Positions 42,268-52,442 of a stretch of DNA of 64,000 nt are shown one piece after another. The notes under the pieces were generated by a model. It made no database searches and was not told where the DNA came from. It saw nothing but the letters and a program-made list of their open reading frames with translations. The stretch comes from Gammaproteobacteria bacterium (lineage in GTDB: Bacteria; Pseudomonadota; Gammaproteobacteria; DSM-19610): positions 62,001 to 126,000 of the forward strand of contig JAPHQV010000013.1 in the NCBI GenBank assembly GCA_026197075.1. Reading direction: 5' to 3'. The translations under genes were made by a program, and so were the position numbers. Position 1 is the stretch's first letter; each line of letters begins with the position of its first letter.

Positions 42268-42749
42268 GGGGGACTCGGCTCCGCCGCCGGCTTGCCGATC
42301 AGGCCGGCGAGCAGGAAATGCAGGCTCAGCAGGCCGAAGCCCACGGGCAGGATGAGCGCCAGCAAGGTCATCCAGCGTTCATCGTCGCTGACGTAGGTCC
42401 ATTCATCCCACCAGTACGCCCAGGCCGCCTGGCACAGCAGGGCGGTGACCAGCGCACCGATGAAGTGCAGAGGGCGATGGAGTCGGTCGCGCCAGCATTT
42501 CCCGAGCCAGACGCACAGCACATCGAGGCTGATGTGGCGTTGCCCATGAATGGCCAGGATGGCACCGAAGAAGGTGACGTAGAGCACCAGGTAACGGGTC
42601 AGGGTGTCGGCCATGGGCAGGCCGATGGAGAACAGATTGCGGGCGACGATCTGGGTCAGGGCGAGAATCAGCAACAGCAGCAGGCAGGCACCGCCAAGCC
42701 AGCGCTCCACGCGCAGCAGCCGGGCCTGGATGTCGGCCAGCAGCGCCAA
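42264..42749 (-). CDS. dctQ: TRAP transporter small permease (DctQ)
   Basis: The 161-residue protein has four membrane segments typical of the DctQ family (NLFSIGLPMADTLTRYLVLYVTFFGA). It supports DctM. It begins 2 bases after the dctP stop and overlaps dctM by 4 bases, so the three are translationally coupled. Confidence 0.92.
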   Translation of the reverse strand: MALLADIQARLLRVERWLGGACLLLLLILALTQIVARNLFSIGLPMADTLTRYLVLYVTFFGAILAIHGQRHISLDVLCVWLGKCWRDRLHRPLHFIGALVTALLCQAAWAYWWDEWTYVSDDERWMTLLALILPVGFGLLSLHFLLAGLIGKPAAEPSPP

Positions 42750-42751
42750 GT

Positions 42752-43954
42752 TCAGGGTGCCGCGACGGGCTGTGCGGCGGCCTGGGCCCGCTGCTTGTCG
42801 ATCAGGCGGCGGGTTTCCTCGATCAGGGCTTCGGGGATGTAACCGCTGTCCATGAGTTCGCGCGCGGCGCGGTCGGAGATGGCGCGCAGTTCCGCTTCAC
42901 GCATGCCCTCGCTGGCCGCCACCACCGTCAAACCGCGCTTGCGCAGCTCGGTCATGCTCTTCTCGTTATCGATGCGACTGGCCTCGATCAGGCGCTTGCC
43001 GATCTCCTGGCCGGTCTCCCGCAGCAGCGCCTGCAGTTCTTTCGGAAGACGATCATAGAAGCGCTTGGTGACCACCAGGGCGCCCATGGCGTTGGTCAGG
43101 GGCGTCTCCGAGACATAGTCGGTCTTGGTGAACCATTGCAGGGCGATGGAAGCCAGGGGTGTGCTGTACACCGTGTCGATGAGGCCGGTGGACAGGCTGG
43201 TGAATACGTCGATGATGGACAGGGGTACGGGGGAGATCCCGCTGGCGTTGAAGAAGGCGCGACCCAGCGGGTCACCCTGCCACAGCCAGACGCGGCGCGA
43301 CTTGAGGGCGTCCACGCTTGCCACCGGCTGCTTGGAGAAGATGTGCACGAATCCCACTTCCATCCAGCCCAGTAATTCGTAACCGTTGTCCCGGAAGCCT
43401 TCCTCGAATCGTGGCGTGAAGTGCTCGCGCACGTAATCGATCTCGGCAAAGTTCTCGAACAGGAAGGGCAGTTCCAGTACCCGGGCCGGGGAATACATCT
43501 CGCCGATACCATGGCCACTGAAGGCGCCACCGTGCACCTGGCCGAAGCGCATCTTTTTCAGGACATCGGGCTCGTCACCCTGGATGCCACCGGGATAGAA
43601 CTTGAATGCAAGCCGTCCTTCGCTACGCTCGCGCACCTCGGCGGCCCATTCCTCCAGCAAAACCATCCAGGTGGAGCCGGGCGGGGCGAGGGTGGCGAAC
43701 TTCAGTTCGAACTCGGGTTTGGCGCAGGCGCTGGTGGCGAGCAGCAGCAGACACAGGGCGAGCAACCCTCCTCGCAGCCAAGCATTACCGATACCTCCCC
43801 GTAGGAGCGGGCTCTGCCCGCGAACATTCGCGGCCAAGGCTGCTCCTGCGGGAGGATTGTTTGAGCGTGTTGCAGCGGGTAACGACGAGCATTCGCGGGC
43901 AGAGCCCGCTCCTACAGGGGGATGATCCTGCGCCGGGTACGTGCATCCATTCAT
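42752..43954 (-). CDS. dctP: TRAP transporter substrate-binding protein (DctP)
   Basis: The mature protein (from about AKPEFELKFATLAPPGSTW) is a DctP-family periplasmic binding protein of about 330 residues. The signal peptide is GLLALCLLLLATSACA. The start is unclear. ATG 43954 has AGGAG 8 bases upstream and overlaps the tatT stop (TGATG), but the first 50 or so codons then read through a REP array (43801-43915) in frame. Another ATG (43785) with good GGGGAGG is out of frame. Either the REP array entered the coding start, or translation restarts at TTG or CTG inside the signal region. Confidence 0.85.
   Translation of the reverse strand: MNGCTYPAQDHPPVGAGSARECSSLPAATRSNNPPAGAALAANVRGQSPLLRGGIGNAWLRGGLLALCLLLLATSACAKPEFELKFATLAPPGSTWMVLLEEWAAEVRERSEGRLAFKFYPGGIQGDEPDVLKKMRFGQVHGGAFSGHGIGEMYSPARVLELPFLFENFAEIDYVREHFTPRFEEGFRDNGYELLGWMEVGFVHIFSKQPVASVDALKSRRVWLWQGDPLGRAFFNASGISPVPLSIIDVFTSLSTGLIDTVYSTPLASIALQWFTKTDYVSETPLTNAMGALVVTKRFYDRLPKELQALLRETGQEIGKRLIEASRIDNEKSMTELRKRGLTVVAASEGMREAELRAISDRAARELMDSGYIPEALIEETRRLIDKQRAQAAAQPVAAP
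43801..43915. repeat. REP array (GTAGGAGCGGGCTCTGCCCG family) within the dctP start region
   Basis: Inverse copies at 43801-43828 and 43891-43915, identical in core to those at 2958-3024, flank a third, diverged piece (GGCCAAGGCTGCTCCTGCGG, about 43832-43851). The array lies in the open frame of dctP upstream of the signal peptide. Confidence 0.92.
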
Positions 43955-44829
43955 CAGAACCACTCCTGTTCTTTTTGCAGCAACCAGGCGGCGCGACGCT
44001 TGGCAATGGCATTCGCCAGTTCCATTTCCGGCAACAGACCTGCCGGGGCCTCGAGTACCCGCGTCAGGCGCTGATGGAAGGCTTCCTGGTCGAGTCGTTG
44101 GCGCGCCAGGTATTCCGCGTACAGCACATCGACCAGCAACAGGCGATCCGAGTTCAATTCGTTGGCGCGGGCGAAGTGGGCCGCCGAACGGTCGTAGTCG
44201 CCACCGAACATGGGGGCGCGGCTGCCGAAGTAGACGGCGAAGAACAGGTCCGGACTGGCATGGTGATAGGCGGGCTCGAGTTCCATTACCCGCTCCATGA
44301 GGGCCGCAGTACCGGACAGCTGGGCGATCATGGCCGGGTTGGTGCGATCGAGGTCGATGCGCTTGGCCCAGTTGGAGGCGGTCCAGAACAGCAATGGCAC
44401 AGCATCGGCACGCAGTGGCGCCACGGCGGCGCGGATGGCATCGGGGGAGGCACTTTCCAGCTCGAGTTCGACCCCCAGGTTGCGCAGGCCCTCGCGTCCG
44501 TGTTCATAGCCCCGGCGGTAGAGTTCCGCGGCCCGCTTGGGATCGTCCAGTTCGATGAAGCCGAAGGCGTAGCCGTAGAAGCCCTGGGCGGTATACAGGC
44601 GCAGGGCGAGGTTGCCAGGATCCTTGTGGATCAGACCTTCCAGGAGCTTGATATTGGCGGGGATGGCCTCACGGGCCAGTTCGTAGTCGGGCTCGCGGTT
44701 CAGCGCCTCGACACCGCCGTCGAGCATGGTCACGGAGGTGCGTGCCACCATCTGGCCCATGGAACAGCCGTTCAACAGCAACGCGAGCAGTGCGATGGCC
44801 CAGAGCGGATGGATGGTTGATTTTGTCAT
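43954..44829 (-). CDS. TatT-type TRAP-associated lipoprotein
   Basis: The 291-residue protein has a lipoprotein signal with lipobox LLNGC (about residue 22) and a helical TPR-like body (RAAELYRRGYEHGREGLRNLG, AEYLARQRLDQEAFHQRL). It belongs to the TatT (T component) family found with TRAP transporters, thought to form a trimeric periplasmic partner of DctP. It is the first gene of the TatT-DctP-DctQ-DctM operon, and its stop overlaps the dctP ATG. Confidence 0.9.
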   Translation of the reverse strand: MTKSTIHPLWAIALLALLLNGCSMGQMVARTSVTMLDGGVEALNREPDYELAREAIPANIKLLEGLIHKDPGNLALRLYTAQGFYGYAFGFIELDDPKRAAELYRRGYEHGREGLRNLGVELELESASPDAIRAAVAPLRADAVPLLFWTASNWAKRIDLDRTNPAMIAQLSGTAALMERVMELEPAYHHASPDLFFAVYFGSRAPMFGGDYDRSAAHFARANELNSDRLLLVDVLYAEYLARQRLDQEAFHQRLTRVLEAPAGLLPEMELANAIAKRRAAWLLQKEQEWF

Positions 44830-44880
44830 CGTGGTCGATACTCCCCTTGCCGGGTATTGTCGACCCCGCTACCGGTCCGG

Positions 44881-46080
<1,200 letters not shown>

Positions 46081-46425
46081 CTACAATAGTTCGTCGGCAT
46101 ATTCCTCCGGCTTGAAGCCCACCCGGCGTTCCCGGCCCAGGTCCAGCACCGGCCGCTTGATAATGGCCGGCTCTGCCAGCATGACTTTTATGGCGCCGGC
46201 CTCGTCGATGCTCTCACGGGTCTTCTCCGGCAACTTGCGCCAGGTGGTGCCGCGGCGGTTGAGCAGGGTTTCCCAGCCCAGTTCGCGCACCCAGGCGCGC
46301 AGCCGTTTCTCGTCTAGACCGTCGGCGCGAAAATCATGGAAACGGTAGTCCACGTCATGGGCATCGAGCCAGGCGCGGGCCTTCTTCACGGTGTCGCAGT
46401 TCTTGATGCCGTATAGGGTGATCAT
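46081..46425 (-). CDS. ArsC/Spx-family protein (YffB-like)
   Basis: The 114-residue protein has the single N-terminal cysteine of the YffB/Spx group (IKNCDTVKKA, Cys10) and the family ending RPVLDLGRERRVGFKPEEY. It is probably a glutathione-dependent thiol reductase or regulator, not an arsenate reductase. Its place between dapD and dapE is conserved in many gammaproteobacteria. Confidence 0.92.
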   Translation of the reverse strand: MITLYGIKNCDTVKKARAWLDAHDVDYRFHDFRADGLDEKRLRAWVRELGWETLLNRRGTTWRKLPEKTRESIDEAGAIKVMLAEPAIIKRPVLDLGRERRVGFKPEEYADELL

Positions 46426-46437
46426 GGGGTTATATAT

Positions 46438-46634
46438 TCACCGCAAAGGCGCAAAGGGCGCAAAGAGTACCAATGGAAGATTCGATTAACCCGTCATTCC
46501 GGCGCATGCCGGAATCCATGTCTCTGTAAAGGCTGGATTCCGGCATGCGCCGGAATGACGAAAACAGGCTGGATCGGATGTTCCCGAGATATTCATCACG
46601 ATTTTCATTGCGTACTCTGCGCCTTTGCGGTGAT
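46438..46634. repeat. Long inverted repeat (CACCGCAAAGG...GCAAAG family), copy 3, carrying a nested repeat
   Basis: Arms at 46438-46470 and 46612-46634 (TCACCGCAAAGGCGCAAAGG; GTACTCTGCGCCTTTGCGGT) match copies at 17981 and 23802. Between the arms lies a complete element of another family (46492-46560). It separates dapD and the arsC-like gene. Confidence 0.9.
46492..46560. repeat. Perfect 27-base inverted repeat (GTCATTCCGGCGCATGCCGG family), nested
   Basis: The arms 46492-46518 and 46534-46560 are exact inverse copies of 27 bases around 15 bases, each with an internal CCGGCGCATGCCGG palindrome. The type is widespread in proteobacterial genomes. It lies inside the repeat at 46438-46634. Confidence 0.93.
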
Positions 46635-46647
46635 AAAGGGTTTTTTT

Positions 46648-47469
46648 TCAAATATCCCGCAACAGTTCATTGATACCCACCTTGCCGCGGGTCTTTTCGT
46701 CCACCTTCTTGACGATCACGGCGCAGTAGAGGCTGTACTTGCCATCCTTCGAGGGCAGGTTGCCGGATACCACCACCGAGCCGGCGGGCACGCGTCCGTA
46801 GATCACCTCGCCGGTCTCGCGGTCGTAGATCTTGGTGCTCTGGCCGATGTACACACCCATGGAGATTACCGAGCCTTCTTCGACGATCACGCCTTCCACC
46901 ACCTCGGAACGGGCGCCGATGAAGCAGTTGTCCTCGATGATGGTGGGCGCGGCCTGCAGCGGCTCCAGCACGCCGCCGATGCCGACGCCGCCGGACAGGT
47001 GCACGTTCTTGCCGATCTGGGCACAGGAACCCACCGTGGCCCAGGTGTCCACCATGGTGCCGGAATCCACGTAGGCGCCGATGTTGACGTAGGAAGGCAT
47101 GAGCACCACGCCGGGGGCGATGTAGGAACCGCGCCGCGCCGTGGCCGGTGGCACTACACGCACGCCGCCCTCGCGGAAATCACGCGAGTTGAAGTCGGCG
47201 TACTTGGACGGCACCTTGTCATAGTAGTTGGTGAAGCCACCCTTCATGAATTCGTTGTCCTCGATGCGGAAGGACAGCAGCACGGCCTTCTTCAGCCATT
47301 CGTTGACGATCCACTTGCCATCTTTCTTCTCCGCCACACGCGCCTGGCCGGCATCCAGCAGGCGCATGGCCTCCAGGGTGGCTTCCTTTACCAGCGGCTC
47401 GACAGAGCGGGGGGTGATGTCGGCGCGGCGCTCGAAGGCCTCTTCGATGATGGGCTGGATGTCGGACAT
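46648..47469 (-). CDS. dapD: DapD, tetrahydrodipicolinate N-succinyltransferase
   Basis: From ATG 47469 ([15 protein letters not shown]) the protein has 273 residues, the usual DapD length, with a left-handed beta-helix of hexapeptide repeats (about 100-240; [21 protein letters not shown]). It succinylates tetrahydrodipicolinate in lysine and diaminopimelate synthesis. The start is chosen by the family pattern and the AGGAG upstream. Confidence 0.97.
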   Translation of the reverse strand: MSDIQPIIEEAFERRADITPRSVEPLVKEATLEAMRLLDAGQARVAEKKDGKWIVNEWLKKAVLLSFRIEDNEFMKGGFTNYYDKVPSKYADFNSRDFREGGVRVVPPATARRGSYIAPGVVLMPSYVNIGAYVDSGTMVDTWATVGSCAQIGKNVHLSGGVGIGGVLEPLQAAPTIIEDNCFIGARSEVVEGVIVEEGSVISMGVYIGQSTKIYDRETGEVIYGRVPAGSVVVSGNLPSKDGKYSLYCAVIVKKVDEKTRGKVGINELLRDI

Positions 47470-47559
47470 GGGTTCTCCTTGGGAATGCATGTAAATTATG
47501 CCGGGGGATTATAGAGGGGCGGCGCGCAAATACCTAGGTGCCATGCAGGAGCGTCATTC

Positions 47560-48753
47560 CTAACGGGATTCGACGAAGCGGCGGATGCGTTTCGCGGCCT
47601 CGATACAATCCTCAATCGGCGCCACCAGCGCCAGGCGCACGTGGTTGTGGCCGGGGTTGCCCGCCGTGGTGTCGCGGGACAGGAAGCTGCCGGGCAGCAC
47701 GGTGACATGCTCCTGCGCGAACAGCTCGCGGGCGAATTCCGTGTCGCCGCCCGGCACCTCGGGCCAGAGATAGAAGCTGGCATCGGGCGCCTGCACCGGT
47801 AGCACCGGCCGCAGGATCTCCACCACGGCGGCGAACTTCTCCCGGTAGGCGTCACGGTTGGCGCGTACATGGGCCTCATCCTGCCAGGCCTGCTCGCTGG
47901 CGGCCTGCACGGCCAGCGACATGGCACAGCCGTGGTAGGTACGGTAGAGCAGGAAGGCCTTGAGGATGTCGGCATCGCCGGCCACGAAGCCCGAGCGCAG
48001 GCCAGGGGCGTTGCTGCGCTTGGACAGGCTGTGGAACACCACGCAGCGGCGGTAGTCGTGGCGACCCAGGGCGGCCGCCGCCTGCAGCAGACCCGGCGGC
48101 GGCCGGTCCTCGTCGAGGTAGATCTCCGAATAGCATTCATCGGCGGCGATGATGAAATCATGTTCGTCGGCGAGTCCGATCAGCTTCTGCAGGGTCTCGA
48201 GTTCGAGCACGGCGCCGGTGGGATTGCCGGGCGAACAGATATACAGGAGCTGGCAACGGCGCCACTGTTCCGGCGTGACGGCATCGAAGTCGGGCCGGTA
48301 GCCGGTGGCCGCCTTGGTGTTGAGGAACAGCGGCTCGGCGCCGGCCAGCAGGGCCGCACCCTCGTAGATCTGGTAGAAGGGATTGGGCATCAGCACGGCG
48401 GCGTCCGGTCCCGGCTCCACCACCGCCTGAGCGAACGCGAACAGGGCTTCGCGTGTGCCGTTCACCGGCAGCACCTGGGTCTGGGGATCCAGGCCGCCCG
48501 CAAGGGCGAAGCGTCGCTCCGCCCAGCGGCCGATGGCCCCGCGCAGGGCATCGCCACCACGGGTGGTGGGGTATACCGCCAGGCCGTGCAGGTGTTCGAT
48601 CAGCGTCTCGGTGATCAGCGCCGGGGTGGGATGGCGCGGCTCACCGATGGACAGGGCGATATGGGTCAGGTCCGCGGGCGGCGTGACGCCGGCCTTGAGC
48701 TGGTTCAGGCGCTCGAAGGGGTAGGGCTGCAGGCGGCTGAGTAGGGGATTCAT
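47560..48753 (-). CDS. dapC: DapC, N-succinyl-L,L-diaminopimelate aminotransferase
   Basis: From ATG 48753 (MNPLLSRLQPYPFERL) the protein has 397 residues: a fold-type I PLP enzyme with the lysine in FHSLSKRSNAPGLR and the SPGNPTGAV motif. It aminates N-succinyl-2-amino-6-oxopimelate, the step before DapE. The frame is open 52 codons upstream without family likeness. It is followed by dapD after 90 bases. Confidence 0.95.
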   Translation of the reverse strand: MNPLLSRLQPYPFERLNQLKAGVTPPADLTHIALSIGEPRHPTPALITETLIEHLHGLAVYPTTRGGDALRGAIGRWAERRFALAGGLDPQTQVLPVNGTREALFAFAQAVVEPGPDAAVLMPNPFYQIYEGAALLAGAEPLFLNTKAATGYRPDFDAVTPEQWRRCQLLYICSPGNPTGAVLELETLQKLIGLADEHDFIIAADECYSEIYLDEDRPPPGLLQAAAALGRHDYRRCVVFHSLSKRSNAPGLRSGFVAGDADILKAFLLYRTYHGCAMSLAVQAASEQAWQDEAHVRANRDAYREKFAAVVEILRPVLPVQAPDASFYLWPEVPGGDTEFARELFAQEHVTVLPGSFLSRDTTAGNPGHNHVRLALVAPIEDCIEAAKRIRRFVESR

Positions 48754-48847
48754 GCTGATCTGAGGATCCGGTGACGGTGGCGGCGTTAGCCCCCGAACGA
48801 TTACCATGCGGGGCAAGCAACAACGAGGCGGCAGTATACGGCATCCC

Positions 48848-49726
48848 ATGGGGGCAACCAAACCGGAAGACCATTCACTGGCGGTGCTGAGCCTGCTGCT
48901 GGCCGCCACCCTGTGGGGTGTGGTGTGGTACCCGCTGCGCCTGCTCGAGGACGCCGGCCTCGCCGGCCTGTGGGTGACGCTGGTGGCCTACGGCGCCGCC
49001 CTGATCACCGGCCTGCCGGTGCTGTGGCGGTTGCGGCGCGGCATGCCGGGCGGGCCGGTGTTGCTGCTCATGGCATTGGCGGCGGGCTGGCTCAATGTGT
49101 CCTTCATCCTCGCCATGCTGGAGGGCACGGTGGTGCGGGTGCTGCTGCTGTTCTTCCTGTCGCCACTCTGGTCACTGCTGCTTGCCTGGCTGCTGCTCGG
49201 CGAACGGTTGCACCGAACCAGCTTCAGCCTGCTCGCCCTGGCCCTGGTCGGAGCCCTGGTCATGCTGTGGAACCCGGCGCTGGGCTGGCCCTGGCCCCAG
49301 GAGCAGGCCGACTGGCTGGCCCTGTCCGCCGGTGTCGCGTTCGCCTTCAATAACGTGCTGGCGCGTCGCCTGGTGCTGGTGCCCGTGGCAATCAAGGCGG
49401 TGGCAAGCTGGTGTGGGGTGGTGGTGGTGGCCCTGGCCGGGTTGTTGCTGCTGCAGCCGGCCTGGCCCCCGGTGGGTCCGGGTCCCTGGCTGGGCGCCGT
49501 GCTGTTGGGCTGGTTCGGCTTTGTGGTCATGACCCTGGCAACGCTCCATGGCGTCAGCCGACTGCCCGTGCAGCGCTCGGCCATCATTCTGCCGGTGGAG
49601 CTGGTGGTCGGTGCTCTGTCAGCCTGGTGGCTGGCCAAGGAAATGGTCCAGCCCCAGGAGTGGATCGGCGGTACGCTCATCGTCACCGCCGCCTTCATCA
49701 GCGCACGCCGACGCGGAGGAGTGTGA
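48848..49726 (+). CDS. EamA/DMT-family transporter
   Basis: The 292-residue protein from ATG 48848 (MGATKPEDH) has about ten membrane segments in two EamA halves. The first contains LLLAATLWGVVWYPLRLLEDAG and the second LSAGVAFAFNNVLARRL. It probably exports or imports a small metabolite. It is the first gene of an accessory block, divergent from dapC. Substrate unknown. Confidence 0.88.
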   Translation: MGATKPEDHSLAVLSLLLAATLWGVVWYPLRLLEDAGLAGLWVTLVAYGAALITGLPVLWRLRRGMPGGPVLLLMALAAGWLNVSFILAMLEGTVVRVLLLFFLSPLWSLLLAWLLLGERLHRTSFSLLALALVGALVMLWNPALGWPWPQEQADWLALSAGVAFAFNNVLARRLVLVPVAIKAVASWCGVVVVALAGLLLLQPAWPPVGPGPWLGAVLLGWFGFVVMTLATLHGVSRLPVQRSAIILPVELVVGALSAWWLAKEMVQPQEWIGGTLIVTAAFISARRRGGV

Positions 49727-49728
49727 TC

Positions 49729-50109
49729 ATGAAAACCGTTGCCCGGTTGCACCATGTGAGCGTCATCGTGGCTGATACCGTTCGCGCACTGGATTTCTAC
49801 CATGGCGTACTCGGCCTGGAGACCAACGATCGACGACCCGACCTCGGTTATCCCGGTGCCTGGCTGCAACTGGGTGAGGCACAGATCCACCTGCTGGAAC
49901 TGCCCAATCCCGATCCCATCGAAGGGCGGCCCGCGCACGGTGGCCGCGACCGGCACTTTGCCCTGAGCGTGGCGGAACTGGAACCCGTGGTACAGGCGCT
50001 GCAGGCGGCCGGCATCGCCCACACCCTGAGTCGCTCGGGCCGCAGGGCGCTGTTCTGTCGCGATCCCGACGGGAATGCGGTGGAGATCATCGAGCGGAAG
50101 GTGGGATAG
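49729..50109 (+). CDS. VOC-family (glyoxalase-like) protein
   Basis: The 126-residue protein starts at ATG 49729, after a GGAGGAG ribosome site and two bases after the transporter stop. It has one VOC module (RLHHVSVIVADTVRALDFYHGVLGLE at the start, DPDGNAVEIIE at the end); His8, His9, Glu96-type and the final Glu are possible metal ligands. It may act as a glyoxalase-like or dioxygenase enzyme. Substrate unknown. Confidence 0.87.
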   Translation: MKTVARLHHVSVIVADTVRALDFYHGVLGLETNDRRPDLGYPGAWLQLGEAQIHLLELPNPDPIEGRPAHGGRDRHFALSVAELEPVVQALQAAGIAHTLSRSGRRALFCRDPDGNAVEIIERKVG

Positions 50110-50258
50110 CAACAGGAAAATGGGGGGATACGATTCAGTTCCGTTGTACCCGATCAGCGAGTTAAGGTTTCCTCACGCAGTTGAGTTCGGCTGCAAATAT
50201 CTGCCCAGGTGAGAGAGTGTCCGCCTGATGATCGGCGTGAATAGTGGAGGGATCAATC

Positions 50259-51005
50259 ATGATGATGAACCAGAAGCAGGAGGCTTTGTGCAGGGGACAC
50301 AAGTTCGACTTTTCGAGCCTTTCCGCCCTATTCCTCAATTGCACCCTGAAACCGACAGGGAAACTTTCACATACTGAAGCCCTGATCGAGGTCTCGAAAG
50401 CCATCATGGATGCAAACGGGGTCGGCACGGAGGTGATCAGGCCCGTCGATTACGATCTGCCACCTGGTGTTTACCCGGATATGACCGAACACGGGTTTGC
50501 CCGTGACGAATGGCCTGAATTGTGTGGCAAGGTTCTCGACGCCGATATTCTGGTGGTCGGCACACCCATCTGGCTGGGGGAGGAAAGCTCGGTCTGCCGC
50601 CGGGTCATTGAACGCCTTTATGGGGAATCCGGGACACTCAACGACAAGGGGCAGTATCTCTATTACGGCCGCGTGGGCGGCTGCATCATTACCGGCAACG
50701 AGGATGGGGCCAAACACTGCGCGATGACGGTTTTCTACGCACTGCAACACCTGGGCTACGTCATTCCTCCCCAGGCGGATGCCGCCTGGGTCGGCGAAGC
50801 CGGCCCCGGCCCATCCTATGCGGACGATGGCTCGGGTGGGCCGGAGAACGATTTTACCCAGCGCAATGTCACCTTCATGACATGGAACCTGATGCACTTG
50901 GCGCGGATGATCAAAGATGCCGGTGGTATTCCGGCGCACGGCAATCAACGAAGCGAATGGGATGCCGGTTGCCGCTTCGACCACCCGAATCCGGACTATC
51001 GGTAG
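50259..51005 (+). CDS. Flavodoxin-like NAD(P)H-dependent FMN reductase family protein
   Basis: The start ATG at 50259 (one of three adjacent ATGs) follows a GGAGGG ribosome site. The 248-residue protein shows a flavodoxin-like fold, with a phosphate-binding loop after ALFLNCTLKPTGKLSHTEAL and the flavin-contact region VVGTPIWLGEESSVC. It probably binds FMN. It lies 150 bases after the VOC gene. Physiological partner unknown. Confidence 0.85.
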   Translation: MMMNQKQEALCRGHKFDFSSLSALFLNCTLKPTGKLSHTEALIEVSKAIMDANGVGTEVIRPVDYDLPPGVYPDMTEHGFARDEWPELCGKVLDADILVVGTPIWLGEESSVCRRVIERLYGESGTLNDKGQYLYYGRVGGCIITGNEDGAKHCAMTVFYALQHLGYVIPPQADAAWVGEAGPGPSYADDGSGGPENDFTQRNVTFMTWNLMHLARMIKDAGGIPAHGNQRSEWDAGCRFDHPNPDYR

Positions 51006-51379
51006 GTGCGTCGATGACAGGTTGATCTGCAACTAAGGGGGCAGATTTATTTGAGGAACGCCTAATTAATCCGCTTTTCGTCATCCCGGTGATGACCGGT
51101 ATTCAGGGGATTCAACCACATGGATGACTCGCTGCGCTTGCTGGATGCGTATACGCTGGCCCATAAGAATCCTGCAGCAAAACGCGCTGGTCGACAGAAA
51201 AAGCATACGCCAGCCTGAGTCTTAATGTAGTGGTCAAGTCTTTTTGCCCCGACCATGGGGTTGCAAGACGATATTGTCGACAATTCGTTTTCTGTAATTC
51301 TCGCTCAGACTCCACGCCGTATTCAGCTTCATTTCAGCCTGCGCGATTAAGGTGCCTCCAACACTCAAGGAGGTGCTGC
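51006..51379. other. Gene-poor gap before the SHP/DHC genes
   Basis: This AT-richer stretch of about 375 bases includes an inverted repeat (GTCATCCCGGTGATGAC, about 51080-51096) and a 32-codon frame at 51121-51219 that I do not trust. I see no intact gene. It could be the trace of a lost mobile element. Confidence 0.4.
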
Positions 51380-51781
51380 ATGCGAAGGTTCCTGTTACCC
51401 GTACTGATTTTCCTGTCCGTTGCCTTGCCGGCGGCGGCCGCTGATGCGGTGCGCGAGCGGCTCGATGCCTACCGCGCCGCCGGTGCCGGCGAGTTCAGCG
51501 CGGCGCGCGGCGAGGCCATGTGGACCCGGCAGCAGGGCGCCCGTGCCCCCGACCGCGCCGAATCCTGCGCGACCTGCCACACCCCTAACCTGACACAGCC
51601 CGGTGAGCACTTCCGCACCGGCAAGCCCATTGCTCCGCTGGCGCCCTCAGTTAACGCCGAACGCCTGACCGATACGGCCAAGATGGAGAAGTGGTTCCTG
51701 CGTAACTGCAAAGGGACCTGGGGGCGTGAGTGCACACCGCAGGAAAAGGGCGATTTTCTCACCTATATGAAGGCACAGTAA
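51380..51781 (+). CDS. SHP-like monohaem cytochrome c (DUF1924)
   Basis: The 133-residue protein has a signal sequence (about 1-21) and one haem motif CATCH (63-67), followed by NLTQPGEHFRTGKPIAPLAPSVN. These are the marks of the DUF1924/SHP group, whose haem is bound on the sixth side by Asn (probably Asn92 here). It also has two cysteines (110, 118) that could form the known disulfide. SHP binds oxygen or NO when reduced and acts in the periplasm. An AAGGAGGTGC ribosome site precedes it. Confidence 0.9.
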   Translation: MRRFLLPVLIFLSVALPAAAADAVRERLDAYRAAGAGEFSAARGEAMWTRQQGARAPDRAESCATCHTPNLTQPGEHFRTGKPIAPLAPSVNAERLTDTAKMEKWFLRNCKGTWGRECTPQEKGDFLTYMKAQ

Positions 51782-51791
51782 GCGAGGTGAC

Positions 51792-52340
51792 ATGATGAAG
51801 GGCAAGTACATTCTGATTGGTGGATTCGCAGTGGGCCTGGCCGTGGCCAGCGCCCTGTCATTCAGCGACGGTGATCGCGACTGGAGCATGTCGGCGACGG
51901 ATGTCAGACCGGTAACCAACCCGATGTACGCAGCCGAATGCGGCAGCTGTCACTTCGCTTACCAGCCCGGCCTGCTGCCGGCGCGGTCCTGGGAGAAGAT
52001 GATGGCCGGACTGGACGATCATTTCGGCGAAAATGCCGAGCTCGGCCCTGATGTCCTCGCCACCTTGACTGACTATCTGGTCGCCAATGCCGCCGAGACC
52101 GACCCGGGCTGGGTCGCCAAACGCATCGAGGCCTCGGCACCGGACGGCGCGGCGTCGCTGCGCATCAGCGAACAGCCCTATATCGTGCACAAGCACGATG
52201 AAATCCCCCGGTACATGGTCCGCGACAATGCCGAGGTTGGCAGCCTGAGCAATTGCATGGCCTGTCACACCCGTGCCGACAAGGGTGTCTATGACGAAGA
52301 TACGGTACGCATCCCCGGCTATCCCTACTGGGAAGACTGA
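51792..52340 (+). CDS. DHC-like dihaem cytochrome c
   Basis: The 182-residue protein has an N-terminal membrane/signal segment and two c-type haem motifs, CGSCH (50-54) and CMACH (155-159), which fits the dihaem cytochrome DHC that reduces SHP. In Rhodobacter sphaeroides shp and dhc sit with a cytochrome b gene. Here the next gene is an opposite-strand TonB receptor, and no cytochrome b is present. Confidence 0.9.
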   Translation: MMKGKYILIGGFAVGLAVASALSFSDGDRDWSMSATDVRPVTNPMYAAECGSCHFAYQPGLLPARSWEKMMAGLDDHFGENAELGPDVLATLTDYLVANAAETDPGWVAKRIEASAPDGAASLRISEQPYIVHKHDEIPRYMVRDNAEVGSLSNCMACHTRADKGVYDEDTVRIPGYPYWED

Positions 52341-52442
52341 GCCTAAAGTACCGGAGCCTCACGGATACAGGCCACCCCGTCTGTAACAAAGAGGGTGATG
52401 CAGGTGCATGGATGCCGGCATGACGGGGTGATCAGAGGTTCC

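Noticed and set aside
43700-43785. ATG 43785 with a GGGGAGG ribosome site as start of dctP
   Set aside because: It is out of frame with the DctP protein and gives a cysteine-rich nonsense product; it is noted only as a complication of the dctP start.
46081-46425. Arsenate reductase
   Set aside because: The single-cysteine YffB/Spx-type sequence and the dap gene setting argue against an arsenate role.
51121-51219. 32-codon open frame in the gap before the SHP gene
   Set aside because: It has no ribosome site, is basic and short, and no likeness is recognised; I treat it as chance or a remnant.
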